NCBI RefSeq assembly: GCF_004337985.1
Contig: NC_043742.1
Location: forward strand, 6,563,374 to 6,627,373
DNA: 64,000 nucleotides
Reading direction: 5' to 3'
Origin: Pyricularia pennisetigena
Lineage: Eukaryota; Ascomycota; Sordariomycetes; Magnaporthales; Pyriculariaceae
The position numbers and the translations under genes are program-made. How positions within the stretch are numbered: position 1 is the stretch's first letter; every line of letters starts with the position of its first letter. The notes beneath the pieces are model-generated. The model made no database searches. It was not told the origin of the DNA and saw nothing but the letters and a program-made list of their open reading frames with translations. Positions 22,752 to 33,088 of the stretch are shown here, piece after piece.

Positions 22752-22793
22752 CGAACTTTTCCAGGTACGTACCGCGTTCTCCAAAAAAGTTCG
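22752..22793. repeat. 9-bp inverted repeat enclosing a 10-bp palindrome
   Basis: Arms CGAACTTTT (22752-22760) and AAAAGTTCG (22785-22793) are perfect inverted copies. The intervening 24 nt contain the palindrome GGTACGTACC (22764-22773). It lies about 105 bp before the mL46 ATG. Confidence 0.6.
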
Positions 22794-22897
22794 AGGAGCT
22801 CCCAGTTAAACCTATCGCGACTCCTTGGGAAAATTAGTAGATCCCTTTACCAATCGGTCTGAATATAGACCACCCATTCCCTCGTCACGTTGAAGAT

Positions 22898-24122
22898 ATG
22901 TCGGCCTCAAGTAGAGGTTGGCATGCGCTCCGCGCCCTTTCCAGATGTGAGTTACTGTGCAACTAACAATCGAGCACGTAGCTCTTGTGCGTCTCGTGTC
23001 TGCAACAAAACAGCCCCTAACATGGACGAAAACGACAGCTTCACCCCGAGTATGCGCCCAATGTGCCAGGGGGAGCATACAAACGATTCAGCGGCGTGCC
23101 TACTCGGCGTCTGCGGCCCCGACAATCTCAGCCGTGGACCCTTCCGCTAGCTCGGAGCCACCCGTCGTCCCAGTGAAGCAGTCGCCCCAGCACCCGAAAT
23201 CCGACTACCGTATCCGCTCCGGCCTGATCCTCACCAGAGCACCTCTTCTGACTCGGGATCCGACGCCCTTCGAGTCGGCCTTTTACCTGTATCAGAAGCG
23301 GCTGAACGAGCGCCTCATCTCGCCCTTCATCTCCTCTATGTGGTTCAAGCAAGACACGCCGCCGCAGCTGGACTGGAACCTCAAGCTCGATGAGCGCAAG
23401 GGCATCTGGGCCAAGGACGTCGGCCACTACAAGCCCCGGGGCTCGACGCGGTGGGCTGACGAGGTCCAGCAGGGCTCGCGCCTTGCCGACCCGGAAACGA
23501 TCAGGGAGCGCCTCCTCGAGGACGCCCAAATGCGGTTCAGTGATGACGGTGAGCTGCTGCCCGAGCAGGACAGGCTGCCGATCGAAAAGCCCCAGCCGAG
23601 GCGGTCGGAGGCGGACGAGAAGAACGACGTGAGGAGGCTTGACCGAGCGATGGATCGCACGCTCTACTTGGTGGTGAAGAAGGATGACAGATGGGCTTTC
23701 CCTGCGAGCGAGGTTCGCACGGAGGAGAACTTGCATGAGGTACGTGCGGTTGCTTAGATGGGATTTTCGCGGCTCTTTTTTTCTACTGTTTGCTGTCTTA
23801 TTTAAACCAACTAACAATTCTCAAACAGGCCGCTGCACGTGTGCTCGAGCAAGCCGCCGGTGTCAACATGAACACCTGGATGGTGGGACGTGTGCCGGTT
23901 GCGCATCACGTGGTCAAGCCCAAGTACAAGGAAGACTCTACTCTGGAGACCAAGGGCTCAAAGACATTCCTGCTCAAGGGCAGGATCTTTGCGGGACAGG
24001 CCAACATCAAAAACAACGTTTTGGGAGTCACCGACTTCATGTGGCTGACGCATGATGAGCTGAAGCAGCATTTCGAGGCCGATTACTTTGCCAGCATAAA
24101 GAACATGCTGTCGATGCGTTAG
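22898..24122 (+). CDS. MRPL17: Mitochondrial large-subunit ribosomal protein mL46
   Basis: Exons 22898-22946, 23039-23739 and 23829-24122; about 347 residues. Intron 1 is inferred: GTGAGT donor, CTAAC branch point at 23016 and an ACAG acceptor 18 nt later, in frame. Intron 2 has GTACGT and CAG. The N-terminus is a presequence, followed by a conserved block (YRIRSGLILTRAPLLTRDPT) and the Nudix-like fold of mL46: DRTLYLVVKKDDRWAFPASEV, then AARVLEQAAGVNMNTWMVGR. The C-terminal GVTDFMWLTHDELKQHF matches the end of the family. The catalytic Nudix box is not present, as expected for this structural protein. Exon 1 is the least certain part. Confidence 0.88.
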
Positions 24123-24426
24123 AGAAAATGGGCGCAGTTAAGTCTCATTCCATCAATTAGAGATGGACCTCTTGGCCGACGGCCTTGAGCCAACAAACAT
24201 GTACCATACTTGTTTTTTCGGATGTATATTGGTAGTAGATTATGTATGAACAGATTCCATCCATGAATAGACATTGAATGTAAACGTACTCCATAAGGCA
24301 TGCTTTTCATTCATTTAGACATTATGGCCTCAAACGCTGTCCAGAACACCAACAGTCCCACATAGTTTACACAAATGACATTCTCCAACAATAACCATGA
24401 CAAAAGGAAATAACCGAACAAAAATA
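24123..24426. other. Shared 3' region of mL46 and pex26
   Basis: A 304-bp AT-rich interval between convergent genes. No gene or element recognised. Confidence 0.5.
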
Positions 24427-25835
24427 TCAGATATAGCTAGCCTTGACTCCCATGCCTGCTGTGGCTTTGACCTTGGACCAAGAATTTCCAAGGATGCGTG
24501 ATACCCGTTCCCTGATCCTTTGCTGTCCAAATATGACCAGCAAGCTTACTATAAATGCAAGCATACGCAACAAGGGCCCCGGATTTGCGTGTATTGATGC
24601 GCTCATCCGTTCGACCAGACCCTTCAGGTTCGTTATGACGATGGCGGCACGAGCCGCAAACGAGGGTGCAGCAGCGGCACGCTTATCCTTCCCCTGGGGT
24701 TTTGACTTTCTAGAAGTGCCACCGGCAGGACTCCTCGCCACCCGACCGGGCGTCTCCTCGATACCATAGTCGACCTCGCTACCTTCGCGGCGCACCCTCT
24801 CTTCCTCGAGCCGCCTCCTCTCCCTCTCCTCGTTCTCGGCCCTCAGCCTCCTAGCCTCCTCCAGATCCCTGCGCAGTTGATCCTCCTGCTTTTGCCTCTC
24901 CTGTTTTTCATGGGCCTCTTGTGCCTCGTGCTCTTCCTGGAGGCTTTGCAGCGCCATGAGGAAGGCCTCGCGACGCTCGTCGTCCAGTACAGAACTGACG
25001 CTGATGAACTCGCGAGCATAGTCCCATTCATTGTTCCGTATGAGGACATGCAGAGTGTACAGCTCGAGGATCTTGACCCGAGCGTTCAGGTCACGCGGGG
25101 TGTCGGCGCCGGAAGGAGTAGGAGCGTGCTGCGGTTTCACGGGAGAGCGTGGCCTTTGAAGCGGAGTGCTGGGGGTCTGAAACTTGCTGTACAGGTCCAG
25201 GCTGGGCGTGTTGGAAGCTGCAAGGTACGTTTCTAGGCGCTTCTGGTTGAGGCCTTGGTTGTTTGCGTGGGCAAGGAGTAGTGTGGCTCTGCATTGGGGA
25301 GTTAGTAGCTGGACGAGTGAGCGTCGACACTGACTCAAGAAACTCACAAATTGATGACAACGTCAGAGTCGACGTCTCCCTCAATGCCATGGTAGCCATT
25401 GCGAACAACCTCCTCCCAGATCTCGCCGTCCCGAACCTTGCTGCAGATCGCCCTCCACTCCTTTGTTCCAAAAGATGCTTTCCCCTCCGCAGGGTCCATC
25501 TCCACAATTGCATTCAAAGTGGTCAGGTACAGACTCCATACTTTGACTCGGGTGTTCCGGGACGCCTTTGCGACCGGTGCAGGCTCGGACAAAACATTTT
25601 CGCTGGTGCCCTGGCCCGGCGGCGTGACGAGGGGAAGGACGGTTGAAAGAGCTTCGGGTAGGCGACGCGTCAGGAAAAGTGTAGACGCCTGCCGGTATGT
25701 TTTGGAAACATTTGACGATTGCCTCCTAGACGAATTTGACGAGGTGAGGGACGAAATCGAGGACCGAAAGTTGAAAGGGTCTGACGCGGTGGTTGACGGG
25801 CTAAGTGTAGCCGTCGGTGAGCCAGGCAAAGTCAT
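24427..25835 (-). CDS. pex26: Pex26-like peroxisomal membrane protein
   Basis: Exons 25835-25348 and 25288-24427; about 449 residues. The intron has GTGAGT, a CTACTAAC branch point and GCAG. The N-terminal Ser/Thr-rich stretch leads into a helical repeat-like body ([25 protein letters not shown], then [20 protein letters not shown] and [20 protein letters not shown]). A strongly charged coiled coil (about 250-330) comes next. A single hydrophobic segment, [16 protein letters not shown], lies about 35-50 residues from the C-terminus, as in a tail-anchored protein. This architecture fits filamentous-fungal Pex26, the functional counterpart of yeast Pex15, which recruits the Pex1-Pex6 ATPase to the peroxisome. 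The assignment rests on architecture and remembered family features, so it is probable. Confidence 0.72.
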
Positions 25836-27336
25836 GATTGCTGTTATGGGTGTTTACTTTTGGTTTCCTCAGCGTTCCCCAAGGCTTGGTTTTGGCGGTA
25901 GACACGGCTAGCAACGGTTGGGCTTTTTTTTTTCACGTTGGCGTTGGACTGACAACCCGGCTTAAGCGTAGCTGGTCTAGCATCAAAGACGGTCAAGAAA
26001 CGCGACAGGAAGAGTAAAAACGAATTTCCTGAGAAAAACAATGTTCAATTACGGCATCTTTAAGATCAATTGAAGACGTCAAGAAGAAAAGAGACGCTTC
26101 TCCAGAATGAATTCGCGTCAAATGCCAGTGCCCGTACGGCTCGTCCGACTCGCCTCGGTGCGCCGCTGCAAGGAGTAAGTGGGTGGGGAGCAAGCGGAGT
26201 GTGAAATCGTCTGTAGCGTCATGTGCACATACCGCCTAGGAATGCCTCGGCTCAATGAACAAATTCGGCCAACGGACCTGTTGCCAGGACAGAGCGTGAA
26301 AGCCGTTGTGGTGGGGACGAAAAATGCTGGAGCTGATCAATAACACGCCGGAGATTAAGCATTGGCAGACATGTGTCTACAGATGGTACCTACCTACATA
26401 TTACTAACTACATACAAAGCAAAGTAAATAAAACAAGAACTTTTACTGCTGGTAAAGAGAGAAAAAAAAAAAACCTAGGTCGAAGCGGAACACTGTATCG
26501 TGATCGGGTTCCGCGAATCATCAAGTGATTCGGTTTTTTCCCCTTCTTTGAATGCTTGGCTAATCAAACGGACAATTTTATTGAACATGCAAGCTCCAAG
26601 CATAAATACTTGACAGGCAGGGAAGATGGCGCGGGACTGCCGAGTGCCCCTGAGAAGAAAATATAATCCGGGGAAGCTCCACCACGATGGCGATTGAGAT
26701 CCCAATGAGGAAGTAACTAGGGAAGCCTTCTCGAACCAGAAAATGAAGTGAAAGCTACTCCTCACTACCGTATGATCCACAAAGTGAATTACTTGAACGA
26801 TGAGGTGGACTGTTCGTGAAGCTGATAGCTTCTATCGAGTTCATGTGTGGTGATGATCTCAGAAATCAAAACTGACATAAGGTAGGTACCCGGGCAGGTA
26901 CATTGACGTTCTTATCATCTGTCTTCCACCCTGACTCACCTGCCCTCCATTACCTACATAGAGTCGAGCTACATTCTACCCAAAATTGGTTGTGGGCAGG
27001 AACTTCTTTGAATGGCTCCTCCCAATTCCCCTTTTTGTCCGAGCGGCAAATATCGCCTACCTGCTTGGTGCTTTGCAAAGTTACCGAGCTCTAACGTCAA
27101 GCGACAGAGCGTACGAGTCGTCTTTATCCAAGGGAATTTCCTAGGATAGACATCTGCCTTGCGACGACCTCGTTGTGAAAGTTGACTAAAAGTCAGCCCT
27201 GTGACTGAAAATTCTTTCACCTGCCTTCTTTGACCGCCACCGGGTATATTCGACCGTCTGTACAAACTGGGCTGGATTGCAACAAAACCTTTCTGATACA
27301 TCCGAATGCTCCCAATCAAAAGGAATATCTGGCTCC
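25836..27336. other. Divergent region between pex26 and the deadenylase gene
   Basis: A 1.5-kb promoter region serving both genes. It contains a T9 run at 25926, TACCTACCTAC-type short repeats near 26385, an A13 run at 26462, and TGACTCA at 26932-26938. No coding region supported. Confidence 0.5.
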
Positions 27337-29598
27337 ATGGCAAGCCAGTCGTTCTGGACCGGTTTGGAAACTGCTGCCGGCAGAATCATTGATATCGATG
27401 CAAACAGTTTTTGGAGGCTGCTGCCACAAGTCCTCGAAGAAATTGCCAGCGCCGAGTATGTTTCGTTTGACCTGGAAATGACCGGTATTCGTGTCAAGAA
27501 CGGTCTCTCAAACAGGCAAGACAAGTTTTCGGTCGATGAATATTATGCTGCTGCCTGCGAAGTTGCCCAGACTTTTCAGATCATTGAGTTCGGTATGACT
27601 TGCTCCAGGTATGATACACACAAGAGTACGTGGGATTTATTTTATGCTCTCTTGAACTCCAACAGCAAATCTTGATATCAGCTGCTCTGCGGGTTTTTAC
27701 CCTCTTTGATTCTTGTGCTAGAAATACTGACAACAGGCTCCTCAGGATCCTACGGATGGACTGCCTACAACTTCCGGCTAGCACCCTGGTACCTAGGTGA
27801 CAACCGAACTCATCTAGCACTGGCCAAATTTCTTGACCGTCGATACACTCTGTCCAGCAACAGTTTTAGATTTCTCAGAGACAATAGAAGGGATGACATT
27901 ACGTCACTGGCCCTTGAGAGTGGTATCATGTACCTAAGCAGACAAGAGACTGAAGAGGCGTACAAATACTTCATCGATCCTGATAAGAAGGTGCGGAATC
28001 TGATCGATCTCAACAAAGAAAGCTTGGAAGCCAAATTGTTTTACGACTGGTTACGGAGTGCCATTACCTTGTGGCTCCGGGATCCCCACAAACTTGAGTG
28101 GCTCAATATTGAAAATCCTCGCGGGGAGAGCCTCAGTAACTTGCAACGCCGTCTTGTGTATCAAATTTTGGAGTCTGAGTTCAGCTATGACTATCTACGC
28201 GCAGTCCCGAAGTGCAACAATAGTTTTATGCAAATCACTCAGAAAGGCGTTGATGCGGCCGAGGAGACGGTGAGGCCCCCTCATCAGAATATTTTGGCCC
28301 AGGTCCAGGCTGACCAGAGCCAGGCAATGCTCCAGCGCATAAGTGAGCGCAAGGCAGCAATCAGAGAACAGACAGGTCTGTTGAAGCATCTTGCTAGAAC
28401 CTAGTCTCGCACACTTGTTGACTAACGAGTGTAGGATTTCGATTTGTCTTTGAAGCTCTCATCGGCGGCGATTTCGCAGATGAGATTGATCTCGGGCTCC
28501 TGCTGACTCCCGAAGAATATCGGACTGAAGGGACTGCGACAGATACCAGGGCTAAGCTGCGAGCGATCGAAGCTAAAGCCAAAGCGAGAGCCAGAATCAC
28601 TATCGGCCACAACTCCCTCTTTGATCTCTGCTTCATGTATCATTCTTTCATCGGAACACTGCCTACTGACCTTCAGCAGTTTAAGATTGATATACAAGCC
28701 ATGTTTCCTCGATATGTCGACACAAAATACATGGCAACACAGGATGCCAAAAACATCGAAGTTGACCAACCACTTGGAGAGCTCTACTGCACAGTACAGT
28801 CACAAGAGCTGCCCTTGTTTCACCCAAAGGCACCACTGTGTCGTGGTAGCCATCAAGCGGGATATGATAGTTCGTGTTTTCTCTTTTTAACTCACTCCCT
28901 ATAACAGTGACCCCCTCGCTACCCTTTCGAATGTGGAAGATTTTGCTGACATATAGGCAGGCTGGTTGACTACCATAACATTTCTCAAGCTATCCTGGAA
29001 GTTGGCTAGGGACTCGCAATTTCTAAGGAGCTAGGGGCAACTTGCACCTGCGAGTTCTGGGAGCAAAAACAAGGAGAACGTCAATCCAGCATCTGTATCC
29101 CTAGCCGAGGGTTCTCTTATTGCTCTACAGAGCGATGTAATGCTATCAGCCCCCCGCTGCCCTCCCGATGCTCCAAGGCAATCAAATATACTGCTGAGAC
29201 ATCTGTCGTCAGCGCCCGAACTTCTTACAGCAGTCAATAGCACCACTTTCACGGTGCCTGCTGCCCAACTGGACTTGCTGGATTTGACAACAGTGCGCGA
29301 TGGTGTCTGCAGCGTCACTGGGCCCTTCTCGCTGTTGGATCATCAGGATGGTGCGAAATCGCTGCGGCCTCGCGAGGGCAGCCTAATAGATACCGATGCT
29401 CTCGAAATAGTCGATGCTGTCCCTTTGATACCAGCTCGTGGCTCTAGGTCGACAGACTGCTCAGTTGATAAAAAACTTGTGATCGACGAAGAAGTTTCGA
29501 CTGACGCTCACCGGATTGATGGATGGAACTCGCCCATTTTTCGGCTTGTTGGGAGCAGGCTTCGCGCAGCCCAAGGTGTCATCGATCCTGCTTCCTGA
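27337..29598 (+). CDS. PARN/CAF1-family deadenylase with an in-frame UAG
   Basis: Exons 27337-27625, 27737-28375, 28435-28869 and 28961-29598. The DEDD catalytic residues are visible: FDLEMTG (Asp, Glu), IGHNSLFDLCFMYH (Asp) and HQAGYDS (His/Asp). GFRFVFEALIGGDF and ARITIGHN are typical of PARN-type poly(A)-specific 3' exonucleases. Exon 4 gives SWLTTITFLKLSWKLARDSQFLRS, then TAG at 29032-29034. The same frame continues for 188 codons and ends with WNSPIFRLVGSRLRAAQG, which resembles the family's conserved C-terminal block, so the stop appears to be inside the gene. Ending at UAG the product is 478 residues; without it, about 666. Donors of introns 2 and 3 (GTCTGT, GTTCGT) are weak. Intron 1 has tandem acceptors at 27736 and 27745, both in frame. 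Confidence 0.8.
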
Positions 29599-30049
29599 GC
29601 GACATTTCGTTGTCCATGCTGTAGGCCAAGTTCTTGCTCTTTGACGCCACGATATCAGGCTGTGGACATATGTGGAAAAAGGTGACGAAACGACAATACC
29701 GTATCGCCGTCGGCTGAAAGAGATTGGTCGTCGATAACTATGTATATGAGTGACAAACTTTGATGGAAACAATGCAAGCAATATATTCACCTGTCATGAT
29801 GAAGTCTTACAAAGCAAAACGGGCATGTATGCGGCGTGATGATTTTCGAATCTGGGTATCTAGATAATTTAGGTCATCAGAGTAGAAAGGCTAGTCTGTT
29901 GCTGTGCACGTAGCCCATACATCGAATGGACAAAAGCGGCCATGGCCATCATCCTTCCTCCACGATGCAGCCTCCTTTGCTGCGGCAACAGCAGCCGCTG
30001 TATGTTCGATAGTAGACATTCCCCCATAGGACAGGACCGGGACTTGGGG
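29599..30049. other. Shared 3' region of the deadenylase gene and rds3
   Basis: A 451-bp interval between convergent genes. It includes the distal arm of a hairpin around the rds3 stop codon. No gene seen. Confidence 0.5.
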
Positions 30050-30069
30050 TCAGTACGTCCCGGTCCTGT
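30031..30069 (-). repeat. 13-bp perfect inverted repeat around the rds3 stop codon
   Basis: Arms 30031-30043 and 30057-30069 (ACAGGACCGGGAC and its reverse complement) flank a 13-nt loop, 30044-30056. The loop contains the TGA of rds3 (30052-30050). In the mRNA the 5' arm is the last codons of the gene and the 3' arm is 3' UTR. Confidence 0.9.
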
Positions 30070-30536
30070 TTGTCTTCTTTTGATAGAAAAGCTAAGGAAG
30101 AGACAGTTTAGCACAATGTTCATTCCTACCAAAGGGAGAGATTCAGGGCAACTTACATCTGTTCTTGAGCTGCCCAAGTTTATAATCTTAGGACAACCGT
30201 CTCTGTCCTTTTCCAGGCGGGTACACTCGAAGCAATAAAAGGCATCCGAGATTCCCTGAAATTTGGTTGTATCAAACATCAGCAAGTGAAAGTTAAAAAT
30301 GGAGGGTCCTTGGAATGGCCATGTTGCCGATGATTTTCACATACCTCTCCTCCGCAGACGACGCACTTGTTTTGATAGTTTCCGAAACTGCACTCATCAC
30401 ATATGCGGACCAGCGTTGTCGGGCGGACGTATGAATCACAGACCGGACACTTGCCGTCGCACTTGTCGCAGAGGCGGCCGATGGCTATGCCGGGCTGTTT
30501 GCGGCACATGACCAGATCAGGGTGATGTCGAGACAT
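30050..30536 (-). CDS. rds3: Rds3/PHF5A, SF3b complex zinc protein
   Basis: Exons 30536-30345, 30255-30157 and 30091-30050; exactly 110 residues, the same length as human PHF5A. Introns have GTATGT/CAG and GTAAGT/TAG. The sequence is extremely conserved: [55 protein letters not shown] and [20 protein letters not shown], holding the CxxC pairs of three zinc knuckles in a trefoil. It is a core subunit of SF3b in the U2 snRNP and helps recognise the intron branch point. The C-terminus ([13 protein letters not shown]) departs from the usual FYxKKKYGFK-type tail. A perfect 13-bp hairpin has the stop codon in its loop. The gene is divergent from the pinin-like gene. Confidence 0.97.
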
Positions 30537-31151
30537 GTTTATGAAGGATTATTGTTGGGTTGACGACAAGAGTGGGCAAAAAGAAGGCGAGAGACCTAGC
30601 AAAGTCTCTTGAATTTTTAAGGTATTTTCTTTCTTCTTCTTGTTAGGCAAGGCAATGAATGTTGGTTTGATAGTTGATAGTTAGGGGTGTTTGGATTTAT
30701 CAGCTTTCATACAGACATCAAGTCGCCTCTCACTGAGGCTCACCAATCAATCCACGGGGCAACACACGCGCGCCGTCGCCTCCAAAATTTCCATTTTGTT
30801 CCAACCGGCTGGCCGCCGCCAGGCGCGGAACCGCGCTAAGCTGCAATGTGGATCTCGGTTGCGTCAAGGCCCCACCCATGCGAGGTCGGAAAAGGCAGCG
30901 GGTTGAGCACCAGGGTCCAAGTCTACGGCGAACGAATCATCGACAGCTACCCTGACTTCCTGGCTTCTTTTTACTTGAAACAATCTATCTGCCTTAGCTA
31001 CGTACAACTTTACATAACGAGAGATCCAAGCCCTCCAATTGAGACTATGGGACTCAAAGTCCCTCAAGACGATTAATCGTTACCATCCGTTCATCAGGCT
31101 CATCCCAAACTTGGACCAGACTAGGTTGAAAGGGCGCCTGATTGCGATGCC
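30537..31151. promoter_or_regulatory. Divergent promoter shared by rds3 and the pinin-like gene
   Basis: A 615-bp interval between two genes of the splicing machinery transcribed in opposite directions. TTCTT-rich leader at 30630-30645 on the rds3 side. No specific site recognised. Confidence 0.5.
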
Positions 31152-32363
31152 ATGGCTACGGCCGAGACCTCTCTCATACAGAAGGAACCTGTCGCACACG
31201 ATATTGTGGCGGCTTCAAAACAAGACATAACTCCTGGCCCAGATAAACCCGAGTGCACGAGTATTATTGACGAAGCCGCTGGTGGAGTAGCCTTTGAGAC
31301 AAGCATCCATCAGAGCGCGAAGCCCGATACGATGATGACGGAGCCGGACAACACAGAAACGGAGCATGTCCATGAAGATGTCGGCTCAGCAGAAATACCC
31401 TCCGAGGCTGTTGCGTCTTCCAAGGCCGCCGGGGAATCCAGTCACATCTCTCAAAAAGACCAAGGAGCTACACCATTAAAGCTTGACGCGGACAGACCGA
31501 TGTCGCCTCCCTCGTCGAGAAAGCGCGGTGCGTCTGAAGCGGGTCTGGAGCAGGAACCCGACAGACCAAAGGAGCGGCGGCGGGACTTTTCGCAGGAGGA
31601 GAAGAAGCGTGGGCAACGCCTGTTTGGAGGGCTGCTAAGTACCTTGAGCCAGAAACCTCCCGGACGGCGGCAGCCCGTCGAGCGGAAACAGCACGAGAAG
31701 GCGCAGCAGCGCAAAGAAGAAGATAACAGACGAAAGGCCGAGATCCAGGAGAAGCTAGCAAAACTCAACCGGAGACGGAAGATACAGCAGATCAAGCTTG
31801 ACGAACAGACTGTGAGTTGCTGTGGCTATGCCAAGACCTCAGGTGGCCCTTGAATTAAAATTGCTGACTGAATGGTACGACAGATGCGTGCCCGTCATGA
31901 TGACATGCTGGCGAAAGCGTATAGCCTGCGGACAAAGACTCGGCCACCATTGGTAAGTGGGGCGGAAAGGTCAACCGAGACCGTATAAGACGCCAAAGCG
32001 AACGCAAACTGTTATACTGACAGTAAATCGCTACCATAGTACTACCGTCCATGGGAGTTCACCAGTGAAGAAGAAGACATAATCGACGAGCAGGTCCGCG
32101 ACGCCAAAGAAGAAATAGAACGAGAATTCAGAGAATTTGAGCGCACCAAACAGCAGAGACTTGAGCAGCTGGGAGTACAGCCTTCACAGAAGCCCACAAG
32201 TGGCAACGACGACAGAAGAGCCTCAACGGTCGGTGAGCCTCTTGACACTCAAGTACCTAACTCAACCAGAGCATCAGATTCTACTAATCGTCCCCATCCC
32301 AAACCCGTTGAAAGAGATCACGACGAAGTCGTCGAGACAGAGGAGGACACGGTAATCTATTAA
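31152..32363 (+). CDS. Pinin/SDK/memA-domain splicing protein
   Basis: Exons 31152-31811, 31884-31952 and 32040-32363; about 350 residues. Introns have GTGAGT/CAG and GTAAGT/TAG and keep phase 0. The first 110 residues are acidic and disordered. The pinin core starts at about residue 140: RRDFSQEEKKRGQRLFGGLLSTLSQ, followed by a Lys/Arg/Gln-rich helix (KQHEKAQQRKEEDNRRKAEIQ), LRTKTRPPLYYRPWEFTSEEE and EIEREFREFE. This RG-x-R-x-F-G-x-L-x-x-T-L and Y-Y-x-P-x pattern is the pinin/memA region. Pinin binds the exon-junction/ASAP complex and modulates splicing in animals; fungal members are less studied. An in-frame-free ATG six bases upstream (31150 region) is out of phase and was not used. Confidence 0.87.
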
Positions 32364-33088
32364 CTTGGACAGTCCTACTTCGGTCAAGGCTAGCTGCTCT
32401 GATTCTCCTGTTACATTTGTATACCCACGTGTTGATAGTGATGAAAGTTTTAAACAACAAAAGACTGCAATTCAAACCTCTGAAGTGATATTGTAAATGT
32501 CGTGAGTGTCCGTGTGGTTGATATGCAGCAATAAGTGGCGTTGTATTGTCTTGATACAATACATCTCTCTACTCGGGCGAGCCGGATATTTGACTCGAGT
32601 ATCTAGTCTATATTAAATGACGACTGTTTATATTTACTGAGCAATAGGTTTCCATCTCACTTCAGACTTGGGGTTGATGCTGTAATTGGTGGCTTGGTGC
32701 AGGGTAGCCTGTGCTCACAGTAATGTACAGGTAGCTCATCCCACCGCCCCACATTGAACGGATATCCACTTTAGCCACAGCTAGAGCTGATTACGCGCCT
32801 CGCCTGCCTTGCGAGCTGCTACTAGCGTCCGGTCTCATGAATAATAGCAAAGGCAAACCCGCTGGCAGCCAACCAACCGTCGACCATCGGAACTCCAACA
32901 AATCAACATTTCCTCTAGCCTTTATCAAATCCATACCCACGGATTGAGGCTCCGCACATCCCAGCTGATAATTTGATACCGCATTCTTCCTCAGACTTTG
33001 CCGGGAGAGCTTGTTTTGCCCTGCAGCAAGGACCCAGTTGGTCCGGAATCATTCTAAGAAGCCCTAAACCACCATCCTCGACCCCAAC
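32364..33088. other. Intergenic region between the pinin-like gene and rpt5
   Basis: A 725-bp interval between two plus-strand genes. An 8-bp stem TGTATTGT (32542-32549) and ACAATACA (32556-32563) with a 6-nt loop lies about 180 nt after the pinin-like stop. The distal part is the rpt5 promoter. No gene seen. Confidence 0.5.

Larger units (their letters stand above)
21498..22897. other. Intergenic region between RING-PHD gene and mL46
   Basis: Contains the 3' flank of the RING-PHD gene and the promoter of the mL46 gene. It holds an 8-bp E-box palindrome at 22482, GGTCAG repeats near 22650-22675, and a nested inverted repeat at 22752-22793. No gene supported. Confidence 0.5.

Noticed and set aside
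22947..22981. 35-nt version of mL46 intron 1
   Set aside because: It is in frame, but 35 nt is below the usual fungal minimum. The 92-nt version with a CTAAC branch point at a normal distance from its acceptor is preferred.
29140..29598. Separate small gene starting at ATG 29140
   Set aside because: The frame is continuous with the deadenylase exon across the UAG, and its end resembles that family's C-terminus, so it was treated as part of the same gene.
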